From the NCBI RefSeq assembly GCF_900105785.1, contig NZ_LT629799.1, positions 3,038,001-3,102,000 of the forward strand: a stretch of 64,000 nt of DNA, given 5' to 3'. Positions 52,178 to 62,297 of this stretch are shown piece by piece. Positions within the stretch are counted from its first letter, which is position 1. Every line of letters starts with the position of its first letter. The notes below the pieces were generated by a model, which was not told the origin of the DNA, made no database searches, and saw only the letters and a program-made list of their open reading frames with translations. This DNA is from Microlunatus sagamiharensis (GTDB taxonomy: Bacteria > Actinomycetota > Actinomycetes > Propionibacteriales > Propionibacteriaceae). A program made the position numbers and the translations under genes.

Positions 52178-52719
52178 CACTTACCAGCCTTTCCAGCCTT
52201 CATGCGGACGTGCTCGCCCACGTAACGCACGCCCTTGCCCTTGTAGGGCTCCGGCTTGCGCAGCTTGCGGATGTTCGCGGCGACCTCGCCCACCATCTGC
52301 TTGTCGATGCCGATGACCGAGAAACGGGTCGGCGCCTCGACGTTGAACGTGATGCCCTCGGGGGCGGTCACGTGCACGGGGTGGCTGTAGCCGAGCGCGA
52401 ACTCCAGCTGCGTCGGGCCCTTGGCCACGACGCGGTAGCCGACGCCGCGGATCTCGAGCTTCTTCTCGTAGCCCGTAGTCACGCCGGCGACCATGTTGGC
52501 CACCAGGGTGCGGGTCAGGCCGTGGAGCGAGCGGCTGACGCGCTCGTCGTCGGGGCGGTTGACCTCGAGCTCGCCGCTCTCGGCGCGCTCGACGGTGATG
52601 GGACGTGCGACGACGTGGCTCAGGGTGCCCTTGGGCCCCTTGACCTCGACGTTCTGCCCGTCGAGCGTCACGGTGACGCCGGCCGGGACGGGAACCGGCA
52701 GCCTGCCGATGCGGGACAT
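52177..52719 (-). CDS. rplF: 50S ribosomal protein L6
   Basis: 180 residues. '[34 protein letters not shown]' opens the first of two similar domains, and '[32 protein letters not shown]' is the C-terminal signature near the factor-binding site. It lies in the rpsH-rplF-rplR order of the spc operon. Confidence 0.98.
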   Translation of the reverse strand: MSRIGRLPVPVPAGVTVTLDGQNVEVKGPKGTLSHVVARPITVERAESGELEVNRPDDERVSRSLHGLTRTLVANMVAGVTTGYEKKLEIRGVGYRVVAKGPTQLEFALGYSHPVHVTAPEGITFNVEAPTRFSVIGIDKQMVGEVAANIRKLRKPEPYKGKGVRYVGEHVRMKAGKAGK

Positions 52720-52746
52720 GTCTTCAGATCCTCTCGGGTGTCCGGG

Positions 52747-53154
52747 TCACCAGACGTAGGCGACGACTTCGCCACCCACGCCGTTGCGGTGGGCCTGACG
52801 GTCGGTCAGGAGCCCCTGGGAGGTCGAGATGATGGCGATGCCGAGGCCGCCGAGGACCTTGGGCAGGCCGGTCGACTTCGCGTAGACGCGCAGGCCGGGC
52901 TTCGACACCCGGCGGACGCCGGCGATCGCGCGCTCGCGGTTCGTGCCGTACTTCAGCGTGATCGAGAGGGTCCTGCCCACCTCGCCCTCGCTCGGCTCCT
53001 TCACCTCGTAGCCCGCGATGTAGCCCTCGGACGTCAGGATCTCGGCGATGCCGACCTTGATGGTGCTGCTGGGCATGATCGCCTCGTCGTGGAACGCCTG
53101 AGAGGCGTTCCGGACGCGGGTCAGCATGTCCGCGATCGGGTCTGTCATGGTCAT
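52747..53154 (-). CDS. rpsH: 30S ribosomal protein S8
   Basis: 135 residues. '[29 protein letters not shown]' starts the family and '[36 protein letters not shown]' is the conserved 16S-binding end. Two ATGs lie 6 nt apart at the start (53154 and 53148); neither has a clearly better ribosome-binding site, so the N-terminus is uncertain by two residues. Confidence 0.97.
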   Translation of the reverse strand: MTMTDPIADMLTRVRNASQAFHDEAIMPSSTIKVGIAEILTSEGYIAGYEVKEPSEGEVGRTLSITLKYGTNRERAIAGVRRVSKPGLRVYAKSTGLPKVLGGLGIAIISTSQGLLTDRQAHRNGVGGEVVAYVW

Positions 53155-53239
53155 GGGTGCTGCTTCTTTCTCGCGCGGTTTCCCGTCCCCGGGACCTGCA
53201 GCGTGGGATCGGTGGCCTGGGCCCGCTCAGGGGCTCTGG

Positions 53240-53425
53240 TCACCAGGAGGACTTGGTGATGCCGGGCAGCTCGCCCTTGTGCGCCATGTCGCGGAAGCAG
53301 ATCCGGCACAGGCCGAACTTGCGGTAGACCGCCTGCGAGCGCCCGCACTTCTGGCAACGGGTGTACGCGCGCACCGCGAACTTGGGCTTGCGGGCCTGCT
53401 TGACCTTGAGTGCTGTCTTCGCCAT
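53240..53425 (-). CDS. rpsZ: 30S ribosomal protein S14, zinc-binding type Z
   Basis: 61 residues: '[20 protein letters not shown]' then '[41 protein letters not shown]'. The two CxxC pairs bind zinc. This is the short zinc form; the zinc-free paralogue used under zinc limitation is not in the window. It lies between rplE and rpsH as expected. Confidence 0.98.
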   Translation of the reverse strand: MAKTALKVKQARKPKFAVRAYTRCQKCGRSQAVYRKFGLCRICFRDMAHKGELPGITKSSW

Positions 53426-53436
53426 CTGTCGATTCC

Positions 53437-54024
53437 TCAGTTGGTCCGGAACGGGAAGCCGAGGCCGCGCAGCAGGGCGCGGCCCTGCTCGTCGGTCGTG
53501 GCGGTCGTCACGAAGGTGATGTCCATGCCCCGCGTGCGGTCGATCCGGTCCGGGTCGATCTCGTGGAACATGACCTGCTCGTTCAGCCCGAAGGTGTAGT
53601 TGCCGTTGCCGTCGAACTGCTTCGGCGACAGCCCCCGGAAGTCACGGATGCGGGGCAGCGCGAGGCTGACCAGACGGTCCGCGAACTCCCACATCCGGTC
53701 GCCGCGCAGCGTGACGTGCGCGCCGATCGGCATGCCCTCGCGCAGCTTGAACTGCGCGATCGACTTGCGGGCCTTGGTCACCTGCGGCTTCTGCCCGGTG
53801 ATCGCCGCCAGGTCCTTGGTCGCCCCGTCGATGAGCTTCGAGTCACGGGCGGCGTCGCCGACACCCATGTTCACGACGACCTTGACCAGGCGCGGGATCT
53901 GCATGACGTTCGCGAAGCCGAACTCGGTGTTCAGCGCCGGCGCGATCTCGTCGCGGTAGCGCTGCTTGAGCCGGGGCACGGCCCGCGGCTCGCGGATCGT
54001 CGGCTCGGTCTCGGTGGCCGTCAT
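53437..54024 (-). CDS. rplE: 50S ribosomal protein L5
   Basis: 195 residues. '[42 protein letters not shown]' and '[30 protein letters not shown]' bracket the fold. L5 binds 5S rRNA and touches P-site tRNA. About 15 residues precede the usual start ('[15 protein letters not shown]'). Its ATG shares one base with the rplX stop. Confidence 0.98.
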   Translation of the reverse strand: MTATETEPTIREPRAVPRLKQRYRDEIAPALNTEFGFANVMQIPRLVKVVVNMGVGDAARDSKLIDGATKDLAAITGQKPQVTKARKSIAQFKLREGMPIGAHVTLRGDRMWEFADRLVSLALPRIRDFRGLSPKQFDGNGNYTFGLNEQVMFHEIDPDRIDRTRGMDITFVTTATTDEQGRALLRGLGFPFRTN

Positions 54025-54434
54025 CAGATCTCCTCCCCGGTCACCCGGGCGATCCGCATGCTGCGGGTCGACTTGTACTCGCTGCCGTCGGGACGGCGCT
54101 TGGTCACCTCGACGCGCTCGTGGCCCACGCGGGTCACGACCTCGTCGCCCTCGGCGTTCTTCACGACGAGCTGGACGTTGGACGCGTTCACCGGCGCCTC
54201 GGACGAGACGATGCCGCCCTTGGTCGTCTGGCGCGACTGCGGCTGCGCCGAGCTGTCCTTGAGGTGGCGCTTGACGATGTTCACGCCGGCGACGGTCACG
54301 GTGCCGCGCTCGGGCTGGGTCGCGAGGACCTCACCGACCAGGCCCTTGTCCTTGCCGGCGATGACCTTCACGCGGTCACCCTTGCGGACGTGGAGCTTGA
54401 CGCTCTTCGTGCTCTTGGTGGACGTACGGGCCAT
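54024..54434 (-). CDS. rplX: 50S ribosomal protein L24
   Basis: 136 residues, longer than the usual 105. '[49 protein letters not shown]' is the KOW-domain core. An N-terminal basic stretch (TSTKSTKS) and a longer loop in the middle account for the extra length. It starts 50S assembly. It lies 1 nt from the rplN stop. Confidence 0.97.
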   Translation of the reverse strand: MARTSTKSTKSVKLHVRKGDRVKVIAGKDKGLVGEVLATQPERGTVTVAGVNIVKRHLKDSSAQPQSRQTTKGGIVSSEAPVNASNVQLVVKNAEGDEVVTRVGHERVEVTKRRPDGSEYKSTRSMRIARVTGEEI

Positions 54435-54435
54435 G

Positions 54436-54807
54436 TCAGATCACCTCCGGGGCGAGCGAGATGATGCGCATGAAGCGCTTCTCGCGGAGCTCACGGCCGA
54501 CCGGGCCGAAGATGCGGGTGCCGCGGGGCTCCGCGCTGTCGGCGCGGAGGATCACCGCGGCGTTCTCGTCGAACTTGATGTAGGAACCGTCGCCGCGACG
54601 GTTCTCCTTGACGGTGCGCACGATCACCGCCTTGACGACGTCGCCCTTCTTGACGTTGCCGCCCGGGATGGCGTCCTTGACGGTGGCGACGATGACGTCG
54701 CCGATGCCGGCGTAGCGACGACCGGACCCGCCGAGCACGCGGATGCACAAGATCTCCTTGGCACCCGTGTTGTCGGCGACCTTGAGCCGCGACTCCTGCT
54801 GGATCAT
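54436..54807 (-). CDS. rplN: 50S ribosomal protein L14
   Basis: 123 residues. '[50 protein letters not shown]' and '[38 protein letters not shown]' cover the whole family. It contacts 16S rRNA across the subunit interface. It starts the spc group, after a 126-nt spacer with a hairpin that probably holds a promoter as well. Confidence 0.98.
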   Translation of the reverse strand: MIQQESRLKVADNTGAKEILCIRVLGGSGRRYAGIGDVIVATVKDAIPGGNVKKGDVVKAVIVRTVKENRRGDGSYIKFDENAAVILRADSAEPRGTRIFGPVGRELREKRFMRIISLAPEVI

Positions 54808-54898
54808 CTGATGTCTCCTGGTTGTCTCACCGGTTCCCTCACGGGCCTGGTGGAACTGACGTTCCCTGAGCCCGTGGGGCTCCGGGTCTTGCTGAGCC

Positions 54899-54919
54899 GC
54901 CCCGCGACGAGCGCGGGGC
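54899..54919 (-). terminator. Hairpin at the S10/spc boundary
   Basis: GCCCCGCG, loop ACGA(G), CGCGGGGC: 8 base pairs, 15 nt after the rpsQ stop. It probably ends or attenuates the S10 transcript before rplN. Confidence 0.6.
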
Positions 54920-54933
54920 AGGCGGGCGTGGTG

Positions 54934-55227
54934 CTACTTGGCCTTCTCGAGGATCTCCACGACGCGCCAGCGCTTGGTCGCGCTCAGCGGCCGGGTCTCC
55001 ATGATCCGGACCCGGTCGCCGACACCGGCGGCGTTCTCCTCGTCGTGGGCCTTGAGCCGCGTGCTCTGGCGCAGCACCTTGCCGTACAGGCGGTGCTTGA
55101 CGCGGTCCTCGACGCTGACCACGACGGTCTTGTCCATCTTGTCGCTGACCACGTAGCCCTCGCGGACCTTGCGCGCGGTGCGCTCGGTCGCGGAGGCCTC
55201 GACGGTCTCGTTGGTCGTCTCGCTCAT
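54934..55227 (-). CDS. rpsQ: 30S ribosomal protein S17
   Basis: 97 residues. '[49 protein letters not shown]' and '[25 protein letters not shown]' form the OB fold of S17. A 15-residue Thr/Glu-rich leader precedes it. It overlaps the rpmC stop by 4 nt and is the last gene of the S10 group. Confidence 0.98.
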   Translation of the reverse strand: MSETTNETVEASATERTARKVREGYVVSDKMDKTVVVSVEDRVKHRLYGKVLRQSTRLKAHDEENAAGVGDRVRIMETRPLSATKRWRVVEILEKAK

Positions 55228-55463
55228 GCGTTCACTTCCTCGGCGTCAGGATCGGTCGTGATCCCGAGCTCGCGCTCGGTCAGCACGGTGTAGATCCGGG
55301 CGATGTCCTTGCGCACGGCGCGCAGCCGGCCGTGGCTCTCCAGCTGCCCGGTGGCGTTGGAGAAGCGGAGCCCGAAGAGCTCCTCCTTCAGCTCGCCGAC
55401 CTTGCGGTCCAGCTCGCTGCGCGACAGGCCGCGCAGCTCAGCGGCGGTCAGTCCCTTGGCCAT
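55224..55463 (-). CDS. rpmC: 50S ribosomal protein L29
   Basis: 79 residues. '[61 protein letters not shown]' is the two-helix L29 pattern at the exit of the peptide tunnel. The start overlaps the rplP stop by one base and the end overlaps the rpsQ start by 4 nt. Confidence 0.97.
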   Translation of the reverse strand: MAKGLTAAELRGLSRSELDRKVGELKEELFGLRFSNATGQLESHGRLRAVRKDIARIYTVLTERELGITTDPDAEEVNA

Positions 55464-55882
55464 CAGATGTCACCTGCTTCGCGCTTGATGAAGCGCGCCT
55501 TCATGGGCAGCTTGTGGATCGCCAGGCGCATCGCCTCACGAGCCACCTCTTCGTCGACACCGGCGAGCTCGAAGAGCACCCGGCCCGGCTTGATGTTCGC
55601 GATCCACCACTCCGGGGAGCCCTTGCCCGAACCCATGCGGGTCTCGGCGGGCTTCTTGGTCAGCGGGCGGTCGGGGTAGACGTTGATCCACACCTTCCCA
55701 CCGCGCTTGATGTGGCGGGTCATGGCGATACGGGCGGACTCGATCTGACGGTTGGTCAGGTACGAGGCCTCCACGGCCTGGATGCCGAAGTCGCCGAAGG
55801 CGAGCGACGTGCCGCCCTTGGCCGCACCGGTCCGCTTGGGGTGGTGCTGCTTGCGGAACTTGACCTTGCGAGGGATCAGCAT
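55463..55882 (-). CDS. rplP: 50S ribosomal protein L16
   Basis: 139 residues. '[88 protein letters not shown]' covers the A-site-facing core of L16. It lies 2 nt from the rpsC stop, in the normal order rpsC-rplP-rpmC-rpsQ. Confidence 0.98.
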   Translation of the reverse strand: MLIPRKVKFRKQHHPKRTGAAKGGTSLAFGDFGIQAVEASYLTNRQIESARIAMTRHIKRGGKVWINVYPDRPLTKKPAETRMGSGKGSPEWWIANIKPGRVLFELAGVDEEVAREAMRLAIHKLPMKARFIKREAGDI

Positions 55883-55884
55883 GC

Positions 55885-56733
55885 TCAGGCCTCCTGCGTG
55901 CTCGGAGCGGTCTCGGTCGCCGCACCGGCGCCGGCCGTGACGGCCTCGGCCGGGGCGTCCTCGCGACGACGGGCGCCGCCGCGCTCGGGACGGTCGCCGC
56001 GGGCCGGACGGTCACCACGGGCCGGACGGTCACCACGGCCACCCGGACGGCTGCGACCGCCGGCGGCGTTGCGGGCCGCCTTCTGGGCCGCGCGCTCGGT
56101 GCGGGTGCCCGAGACGTCGCCCTTGTAGATCCAGACCTTCACGCCGATGCGGCCGAAGGTCGTCTTGGCCTCGAAGAAGCCGTAGTCGATATCGGCGCGC
56201 AGCGTGTGCAGCGGGACCCGACCCTCGCGGTAGAACTCCGAGCGGCTCATCTCGGCGCCACCCAGACGGCCCGAGCACTGGATCCGGATGCCCTTGGCGG
56301 CACCGGAGCGCATGGCCGACTGCTGCGCCTTGCGCATTGCGCGACGGAACTGCACGCGCGAGGCGAGCTGCTCGGCCACGCCCTGCGCCACGAGCTGGGC
56401 GTCGGTCTCGGGGTTCTTGACCTCGAGGATGTTCAGCTGGACCTGCTTGCCGGTGAGCTTCTCGAGCTCGCCGCGCACGCGCTCGGCCTCGGCGCCGTTG
56501 CGGCCGATGACGATGCCCGGACGCGCGGTGTAGATGTCGACGCGGACCCGGTCACGGGTGCGCTCGATCTCCACCGAGGAGATGCCGGCGCGCTCGAGGG
56601 TCTTGGTGAGCATCGCGCGGACCTTGATGTCCTCGCCGATGTACTCCTTGTACGCCTTGTCGGTGTACCAGCGGCTCTTGTGGTCGGTGCTGATGCCCAG
56701 ACGGAAGCCGTACGGCTGGATCTTCTGGCCCAT
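55885..56733 (-). CDS. rpsC: 30S ribosomal protein S3 with repetitive tail
   Basis: 282 residues; E. coli S3 has 233. '[14 protein letters not shown]' opens the family, '[39 protein letters not shown]' is the KH domain, and '[25 protein letters not shown]' ends the core. The last 60 residues carry three RPARGD-type repeats and an acidic end, probably disordered and RNA-facing. It helps form the mRNA entry channel. Confidence 0.98.
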   Translation of the reverse strand: MGQKIQPYGFRLGISTDHKSRWYTDKAYKEYIGEDIKVRAMLTKTLERAGISSVEIERTRDRVRVDIYTARPGIVIGRNGAEAERVRGELEKLTGKQVQLNILEVKNPETDAQLVAQGVAEQLASRVQFRRAMRKAQQSAMRSGAAKGIRIQCSGRLGGAEMSRSEFYREGRVPLHTLRADIDYGFFEAKTTFGRIGVKVWIYKGDVSGTRTERAAQKAARNAAGGRSRPGGRGDRPARGDRPARGDRPERGGARRREDAPAEAVTAGAGAATETAPSTQEA

Positions 56734-56735
56734 GC

Positions 56736-57146
56736 TCAGGCCCCCTTCTCGGACGTGCTCTTGGGCTCGACGACGACGGTGATGTGGCTGCTCCGCTTGA
56801 GGATGCGGCTCGCGCTCCCCTTGGCCCGCGGGCGGATGCGGCGCATCGTCACGCCCTCGTCCACGAACGCGGCCGAGATGAACAGGTCGTCGCGGCGCAG
56901 GTTGTGCGTCTGCTCCGCGTTGGCCGCCGCGCTGGCGACGACCTTGTAGACCGGCTCGCTCGCGGCCTGCGGCGCGAACTTGAGGGTGTCCAGGGCCGCG
57001 TTGACGTCCATGCCGCGCACCAGGTCGACGACCCGGCGGCTCTTGGTCGCCGAGATGCGGACCTGCTTCGCGATCGCGAACGACCCGGGACGGTCGCCGA
57101 GCAGCGACTTGCGCCGGCTCGGGCGGGAGTCCTTGTCCTTGCTCAT
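56736..57146 (-). CDS. rplV: 50S ribosomal protein L22
   Basis: 136 residues. '[60 protein letters not shown]' and '[21 protein letters not shown]' include the hairpin that lines the peptide exit tunnel. A charged 20-residue leader precedes. It lies 2 nt from the rpsC start. Confidence 0.98.
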   Translation of the reverse strand: MSKDKDSRPSRRKSLLGDRPGSFAIAKQVRISATKSRRVVDLVRGMDVNAALDTLKFAPQAASEPVYKVVASAAANAEQTHNLRRDDLFISAAFVDEGVTMRRIRPRAKGSASRILKRSSHITVVVEPKSTSEKGA

Positions 57147-57177
57147 GACTTCTCTTCTCCTCTACGCACCACCGCGG

Positions 57178-57459
57178 TCAGCGGCGGCGCGCCTTCCGGT
57201 CGTCCTTGACGTGGCCGCGGAAGGTCCGGGTGGGGGCGAACTCGCCCAGCTTGTGACCGACCATCGACTCGGTGACGAACACCGGGACGTGCTTGCGACC
57301 GTCGTGCACCGCGATCGTGTGACCGAGCATGTCCGGCACGATCATCGAGCGACGCGACCACGTGCGGATGACGTTCTTCGTCCCGCGCGTGTTCTGCACC
57401 TCGACCTTCTTGGCCAGGTGGTCGTCGACGAACGGGCCCTTCTTCAGGCTGCGTGGCAT
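57178..57459 (-). CDS. rpsS: 30S ribosomal protein S19
   Basis: 93 residues: '[93 protein letters not shown]' is the complete S19 pattern, by segment. It sits at the 30S head near S13. It lies in rplB-rpsS-rplV order. Confidence 0.98.
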   Translation of the reverse strand: MPRSLKKGPFVDDHLAKKVEVQNTRGTKNVIRTWSRRSMIVPDMLGHTIAVHDGRKHVPVFVTESMVGHKLGEFAPTRTFRGHVKDDRKARRR

Positions 57460-57476
57460 CTTCTACTCGCTCCTGC

Positions 57477-58313
57477 TCAGCGCTTCTTGCCGGACTTGCG
57501 GCGGCGGACGATCTGGCGGTTGCTCGCCTTGTTGGGGTTGCGGGTGCGGCCCTCGGGCTTGCCCCACGGGGTGACCGGGTGGCGACCACCGGAGGTCTTG
57601 CCCTCACCACCACCGTGCGGGTGGTCGATCGGGTTCATCGCGACACCGCGGACGGTCGGGCGCTTGCCCTTCCAGCGGTTGCGACCCGCCTTGCCCCAGT
57701 TGATGTTCGACTGCTCGGCGTTGCCGACGGCGCCAACCGTGGCGCGGCACCGCACGTCGACCATCCGCATCTCGCCCGACGGCATGCGCAGCGTGGCGTT
57801 CTTGCCCTCGCGGGCGACCAGCTGGATGCTCGCACCGGCCGAGCGGCCGAGCTTGGCCCCACCGCCGGGACGCAGCTCGACGGCGTGGATCGTGGTGCCG
57901 ACCGGGATGCGCGACAGCGGCAGGTTGTTGCCCGCCTTGATGTCGGCGGCCTCGCCGGCCTCGACCTCGGCGCCCTGGTTCAGCCCGTTCGGCGCGATGA
58001 TGTAGCGCTTCTCGCCGTCCGCGAAGTGCAGCAGCGCGATGCGCGCCGTGCGGTTCGGGTCGTACTCGATGTGCGCGACCTTGGCCGGCACGCCGTCCTT
58101 GTCGTAGCGCTTGAAGTCCACGAGGCGGTAGGCCTGCTTGTGACCGCCACCGATGTGCCGGGTGGTGATCCGGCCGGTGTTGTTGCGGCCACCGGTCTTG
58201 GGGCTCGGGACGAGGAGCGACTTCTCCGGCGTCGACCGGGTCAGCTCGACGAAGTCGGCCACGGACGAGCCACGACGGCCCGGGGTGGTCGGCTTGTACT
58301 TACGGATACCCAT
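57477..58313 (-). CDS. rplB: 50S ribosomal protein L2
   Basis: 278 residues. '[30 protein letters not shown]' is the N-terminal signature and '[36 protein letters not shown]' the conserved loop near the peptidyl-transferase centre, with the essential histidine. It ends in a basic tail. It is one of the most conserved proteins in the window. Confidence 0.98.
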   Translation of the reverse strand: MGIRKYKPTTPGRRGSSVADFVELTRSTPEKSLLVPSPKTGGRNNTGRITTRHIGGGHKQAYRLVDFKRYDKDGVPAKVAHIEYDPNRTARIALLHFADGEKRYIIAPNGLNQGAEVEAGEAADIKAGNNLPLSRIPVGTTIHAVELRPGGGAKLGRSAGASIQLVAREGKNATLRMPSGEMRMVDVRCRATVGAVGNAEQSNINWGKAGRNRWKGKRPTVRGVAMNPIDHPHGGGEGKTSGGRHPVTPWGKPEGRTRNPNKASNRQIVRRRKSGKKR

Positions 58314-58330
58314 TCGAATCAGTCCTTCGC

Positions 58331-58639
58331 TCAGCTCGCCGGAGCCGAGAAGATGTCGATGCGCTGGCCGTCGGCCACCGAGACGATGGCGCGCTTGGTG
58401 TCGGCGCGCTTGCCCGTGCCCGAGCGGGTGCGCCGCTTCTTGCCGGTGCGGTTCAGCGTGTTGACGCCGGTCACCTTGACGTCGAACACCGACTCGACCG
58501 CGATCTTGATCTCGGTCTTGTTGGCGTCCGGCGCGACGAGGAACGTGTACTTGTTCTCGTCCAGCAACGCGTACGACTTCTCGCTCACGACCGGCGCGAG
58601 CAGGATGTCGCGGTGGTTCCGGATCTTGATGGTGCTCAC
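58331..58639 (-). CDS. rplW: 50S ribosomal protein L23
   Basis: 102 residues. '[61 protein letters not shown]' is the L23 fold. It forms the docking site for trigger factor and SRP at the tunnel exit. The start overlaps the rplD stop by 4 nt. Confidence 0.97.
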   Translation of the reverse strand: MSTIKIRNHRDILLAPVVSEKSYALLDENKYTFLVAPDANKTEIKIAVESVFDVKVTGVNTLNRTGKKRRTRSGTGKRADTKRAIVSVADGQRIDIFSAPAS

Positions 58640-59427
58640 TTGGCGTCCTCCTCGGTGACGTCGGTGCTCGGCTCGAGGACCTCGGCGACGCTGGCGGCGG
58701 AGGCCGCGAGCTCGGCGTCGGTCGGCTCGGCCGAACCCTCGACCGAGGCGGCGTCCAGCTCGGCCTCGCTGACGCGGGCCGTGGCCTTGGCCGAGCGGCC
58801 CGAGACCGGGCCGGCGACGAAGGTGTCGAGCGCGGCGGAGGTGAAGACCACCTCGTCGCAGACGAGCACGTCGTAGGCGTTGAGCTGGTCGACCGTGATC
58901 ACGTGGACCGTCGGGACGTTGCGCAGGCTGACCCAGGCGAGGTCGTCGTCGCGGTGCAGGACGACGAGCACCTTGTCGGTGGTCGCGACCCGGTCGAGCG
59001 AGACGAGCGCGGCCTTGGTCGACGGCACCTCGCCGGCGACGAGGTCGCTGACGACGTGGACGCGGCCGTCGCGGGCCCGGTCGGAGAGCGCACCGCGCAG
59101 GGCGGCGGCGATCATCTTCTTGGGCGTGCGCTGCGCGTAGCCGTGCGGGACGGGCCCGTGGGCCACGCCACCGCCGGCGAACTGCGGCGAGCGGGTCGAG
59201 CCCTGGCGGGCGCGGCCGGTGCCCTTTTGGCGGTACGGCTTCTTGCCACCGCCGCGGACGTCGCCGCGGGTCTTGGTGGCGTGGGTGCCCTGACGGGCCG
59301 CGGCCAGCTGGGCCACCACGACCTGGTGGATCAGCGGGACGTTCGCGGTCACGTCGAAGAGCTCCGCGGGGAGCTCGGCGGTGCCGGCGGTGCTGCCGTC
59401 GGCGGCGAGGACGTCAACGGTGCTCAC
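58636..59427 (-). CDS. rplD: 50S ribosomal protein L4 with acidic tail
   Basis: 263 residues, compared with 201 in E. coli. The tunnel-lining loop is '[40 protein letters not shown]'. The last 50 residues are Ala-, Glu- and Ser-rich and not part of the usual fold. In enterobacteria L4 regulates the S10 operon; whether this holds here is unknown. The GTG at 59427 overlaps the rplC stop (GTGA). The much longer upstream frame is shadow within rplC. Confidence 0.98.
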   Translation of the reverse strand: MSTVDVLAADGSTAGTAELPAELFDVTANVPLIHQVVVAQLAAARQGTHATKTRGDVRGGGKKPYRQKGTGRARQGSTRSPQFAGGGVAHGPVPHGYAQRTPKKMIAAALRGALSDRARDGRVHVVSDLVAGEVPSTKAALVSLDRVATTDKVLVVLHRDDDLAWVSLRNVPTVHVITVDQLNAYDVLVCDEVVFTSAALDTFVAGPVSGRSAKATARVSEAELDAASVEGSAEPTDAELAASAASVAEVLEPSTDVTEEDAK

Positions 59428-60101
59428 TTGGCGTCTCCCTTCTTGCTCGCGCTGCGCAGGACGACGAGGCCGCCCTTGTTGCCGGGGATGGCGCCCTTGA
59501 TCAGGACGAGGCCGCGCTCGGCGTCGATCGCGTGCACCTGCAGGTTCTGCACGGTGACGCGCTCGACACCCATGCGGCCGGCCATCTTGAGGCCCTTGAA
59601 GACGCGACCGGGGGTCGCGCAGCCGCCGATGGAGCCGGGCGAACGGTGCTTGCGGTGCACACCGTGGCTGGCGCGCAGACCGTGGAACCCGTGGCGCTTC
59701 ATGACGCCCGCGGTGCCCTTGCCCTTGCTGACGCCGGTCACGTCGATGACCTCGTCGGCGGCGAAGAGCTCGGCCGTGACCTCCTGGCCGAGCGTGTACT
59801 CGCTGGCGTCGGCGGTGCGGATCTCGACGAGGTGCTTGCGCGGGGTGACCCCGGCGCGCTCGAAGTGCCCGGCGTCGGGCTTGGTGACCTGCTTGGCCTT
59901 CACGGCGCCGTAGCCCAGCTGGACGGCGGAGTAGCCGTCGGAGGCGGGCGTGCGGACCTGGGTCACGACGCAGGGGCCGGCCTGGACGACCGTCACCGGG
60001 ACGACGCGGTTGTTGGCGTCCCACAGCTGGGTCATGCCGAGCTTCTTGCCCAGCAGGCCCTTGACGGTGCGGCCGCTCGTGGATGTGGCAGTGGTGCTCA
60101 T
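59424..60101 (-). CDS. rplC: 50S ribosomal protein L3
   Basis: 225 residues. '[39 protein letters not shown]' and '[50 protein letters not shown]' form the two parts of L3, the second reaching the peptidyl-transferase centre. The ATG at 60101 gives a ten-residue Ser/Thr leader. It lies 14 nt from the rpsJ stop. Confidence 0.98.
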   Translation of the reverse strand: MSTTATSTSGRTVKGLLGKKLGMTQLWDANNRVVPVTVVQAGPCVVTQVRTPASDGYSAVQLGYGAVKAKQVTKPDAGHFERAGVTPRKHLVEIRTADASEYTLGQEVTAELFAADEVIDVTGVSKGKGTAGVMKRHGFHGLRASHGVHRKHRSPGSIGGCATPGRVFKGLKMAGRMGVERVTVQNLQVHAIDAERGLVLIKGAIPGNKGGLVVLRSASKKGDAK

Positions 60102-60115
60102 GCTGTTCGCGGTCC

Positions 60116-60424
60116 TCAGAGCTTGATCTCGATGTCGACCCCGGCCGGCAGGTCGAGGCGCATCAGAGAGTCGACGGTCTTCGGGGTCGGGTCGATGATG
60201 TCGATGAGGCGCTTGTGCGTGCGCATCTCGAACTGCTCCCGGCTGTCCTTGTACTTGTGCGGGGAGCGGATGACGACGTAGACGTTCTTCTCCGTCGGCA
60301 GCGGCACCGGACCGGCGACGCGGGCACCCGTGCGGGTCACCGTGTCGACGATCTTGCGCGCCGAGGAGTCGATGACCTCGTGGTCGTAGGCCTTGAGCCT
60401 GATGCGGATCTTCTGTCCCGCCAC
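60116..60424 (-). CDS. rpsJ: 30S ribosomal protein S10
   Basis: 102 residues, the usual length: '[29 protein letters not shown]' to '[15 protein letters not shown]'. S10 also acts as NusE in antitermination. The GTG at 60424 is the family start; the frame continues upstream through spacer. It leads the S10 group. No tuf or fusA lies upstream here, as the next gene is divergent. Confidence 0.98.
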   Translation of the reverse strand: MAGQKIRIRLKAYDHEVIDSSARKIVDTVTRTGARVAGPVPLPTEKNVYVVIRSPHKYKDSREQFEMRTHKRLIDIIDPTPKTVDSLMRLDLPAGVDIEIKL

Positions 60425-60851
60425 CGTGTCCTCTTCTCGCTTCACTCGTGCTGTCTGTGTGCGGCGTGGTGCTCGTGCCGCAGTCCTGCTCTCGGTCCTT
60501 CTTCTCCGACCCCCGCGGTCGGGCGTGTCGCCCGTCCTCCGGCAAACCACGACTGCTTCTTGCCCTGCCGTGGGATGTGGCCCGGCTGCCCGGACGAGGT
60601 CCAGGTGGCCGAGCGAGCGGGATCTCCTGGTGCGGCGGCACCGCTCGGGCCCACGGAAGGACCCCTGAACAGCGCACACCCCGGCGACCTCGTCGGAGCA
60701 ACCGGACAATCTTGTCAGAAGGGCCCAGACGGATCAAATCCGGCCGCACATCCTTGGACGCGGCTCAGGGTCCGGCGCGGCGATCCGCGGCGGGGCGGGG
60801 CCCCTAGGCTGGGTCGGTGCGTCAGCAAACCGCCGCCCAGCGGCTCCGTCG
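60425..60851. promoter_or_regulatory. 427-nt divergent spacer: S10-operon leader and gamma-glutamyltransferase upstream region
   Basis: No coding sequence that I trust. GACAATCTTGTC at 60706-60717 is a perfect 12-bp dyad. The S10 transcript must begin in this region if the operon has its own promoter, but I could not find a convincing -10/-35 pair. The leader next to rpsJ is purine-rich on the minus strand. Confidence 0.4.
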
Positions 60852-62297
60852 GTGAGCGTACCCGTCGGGGTCGCCGCCGGGCACGAGGCGACCGTGGAGG
60901 CCGGGCGCGTCGTCCTCGAGGGCGGCGGCGGGGCCGTCGACGCGGGCGTGGCCATGATGCTCGTGAGCTGCGCGGCCGAGACGATCTTCACCGGCCTGGC
61001 CGGGGGCGGCTTCGCCACGGTCTACGAGGCGGCGACCCGCACGGTGACCTGCGTCGACTTCTTCGTCGCCGTCCCCGGTCTGGGCGAGCGGCGGGCCGGG
61101 CCGGGCACGGCCATCGAGATCACCTTCGTCGGCCAGCGCGTCCCCTACGAGATCGGGCCCGCGACGGTGGCCGTCCCCGGCGTCCCGGCCGGCGCGCGGC
61201 ACCTGTGGTCGCGCTGGGGCCGGCTGCCCTGGGCCGACGTCGTCGCGCCCGGGCTCGCCGCCTCGTACGGCACCCCGTTCCCCCGCACCCACGCCGAGCT
61301 GCTCCCCCGCGTCGCGCCGGCGATGTGCGTGGGCGAGGGCGACCTCGTCTACCGCCACGGTGACGGTTCGCTGCTGGAGGCGGGCGACCCGCTGCGCCAC
61401 CCCGACCACCACCGCGCGTACGAGCTGCTCGCCCGCGACCCCGACGCCTTCTACTCCGGCGAGTTCGCCGACGCCCTCCTCGAGGCCCTGGCCGACGGCT
61501 CCGCGCTGTCGCAGGCCGACCTCGACGCGTACGCGGTCGTCGAGAGCCGACCCTCCGTGGCCCGCTTCGACGACCTGACCGTGCACGCGCGCGGTGACGA
61601 CCTCGACGACGTCCTCGGCACGCTGCAGGCGGCGGGCCTGGCCGTGCCCGGCGACCCCCACCACGACGTCGCCTCGACGCTGGGGCTCGTCGCCGCGCTC
61701 CGGGCGCCCGACCGCCGCGCCGAGACGACCAACCTCGTCGCGGTCGACGAGCGCGGCGACGCCTGCGTGATCACGACCAGCCTCGGCCTCGGCTCGGGGG
61801 TGTGGGTGCCCGGCTTCGGCGTGCACCTCAACTCCATGCTCGGCGAGGGCGAGCTGATCCGCGCCGAGCTCGACCCCGGCGTGCGGATGGGCTCGATGAT
61901 GTCGCCGCTCGTGGCGCTGGACGCCGACGGCGCCCTCGTCGCGGCCGCCGGTGCCGCGGGCGGCAGCCGCATCCGGCCCGCGCTCGTGCAGACCCTGCTG
62001 CGGGTCCTGCGCGGCACCCCGCCGCAGCAGGCGATCGACGCCCCGCGGCTCAACGCGCTGCCCGACCTCGTCCGCCTCGAGCCGGGCTTCGACGCCGCCG
62101 TCCTCGAGGGACTCGCGCTCGCCGGCGTCCCCACCGCGGTCGCCGACGGCCTCGACCCGTACTTCGGCGGGGTGTCCGCGATCAGCACCGGCGGTGCGGG
62201 GTCGGACCCGCGGCGGAGCGGCCACGCGTGGCTTCTGCCTCCGCTCCGCTCCGGCGCGGCCGACGCTCTGACCCTCCGCCTTCCTCCCTCCCGCTGA
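60852..62297 (+). CDS. Gamma-glutamyltransferase family protein
   Basis: 481 residues. The N-terminal half has 'VAAGHEATVEAGRVVLEGGGGAVDAGVAMML' and 'GLAGGGFATVYEA'. Self-cleavage is expected before the first Thr of 'ETTNLVAVDERGDACVITTS'; most GGTs have TTHxS, so the histidine is Asn here. 'HLNSMLGEGEL' and 'SMMSPLVALDADGALVAAAGAAGGSRI' follow. No signal peptide is seen. The last 20 or so residues are encoded inside repeat copy D, which also supplies the stop. Substrate and cellular place are uncertain. The GTG start at 60852 is provisional. Confidence 0.82.
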   Translation: MSVPVGVAAGHEATVEAGRVVLEGGGGAVDAGVAMMLVSCAAETIFTGLAGGGFATVYEAATRTVTCVDFFVAVPGLGERRAGPGTAIEITFVGQRVPYEIGPATVAVPGVPAGARHLWSRWGRLPWADVVAPGLAASYGTPFPRTHAELLPRVAPAMCVGEGDLVYRHGDGSLLEAGDPLRHPDHHRAYELLARDPDAFYSGEFADALLEALADGSALSQADLDAYAVVESRPSVARFDDLTVHARGDDLDDVLGTLQAAGLAVPGDPHHDVASTLGLVAALRAPDRRAETTNLVAVDERGDACVITTSLGLGSGVWVPGFGVHLNSMLGEGELIRAELDPGVRMGSMMSPLVALDADGALVAAAGAAGGSRIRPALVQTLLRVLRGTPPQQAIDAPRLNALPDLVRLEPGFDAAVLEGLALAGVPTAVADGLDPYFGGVSAISTGGAGSDPRRSGHAWLLPPLRSGAADALTLRLPPSR

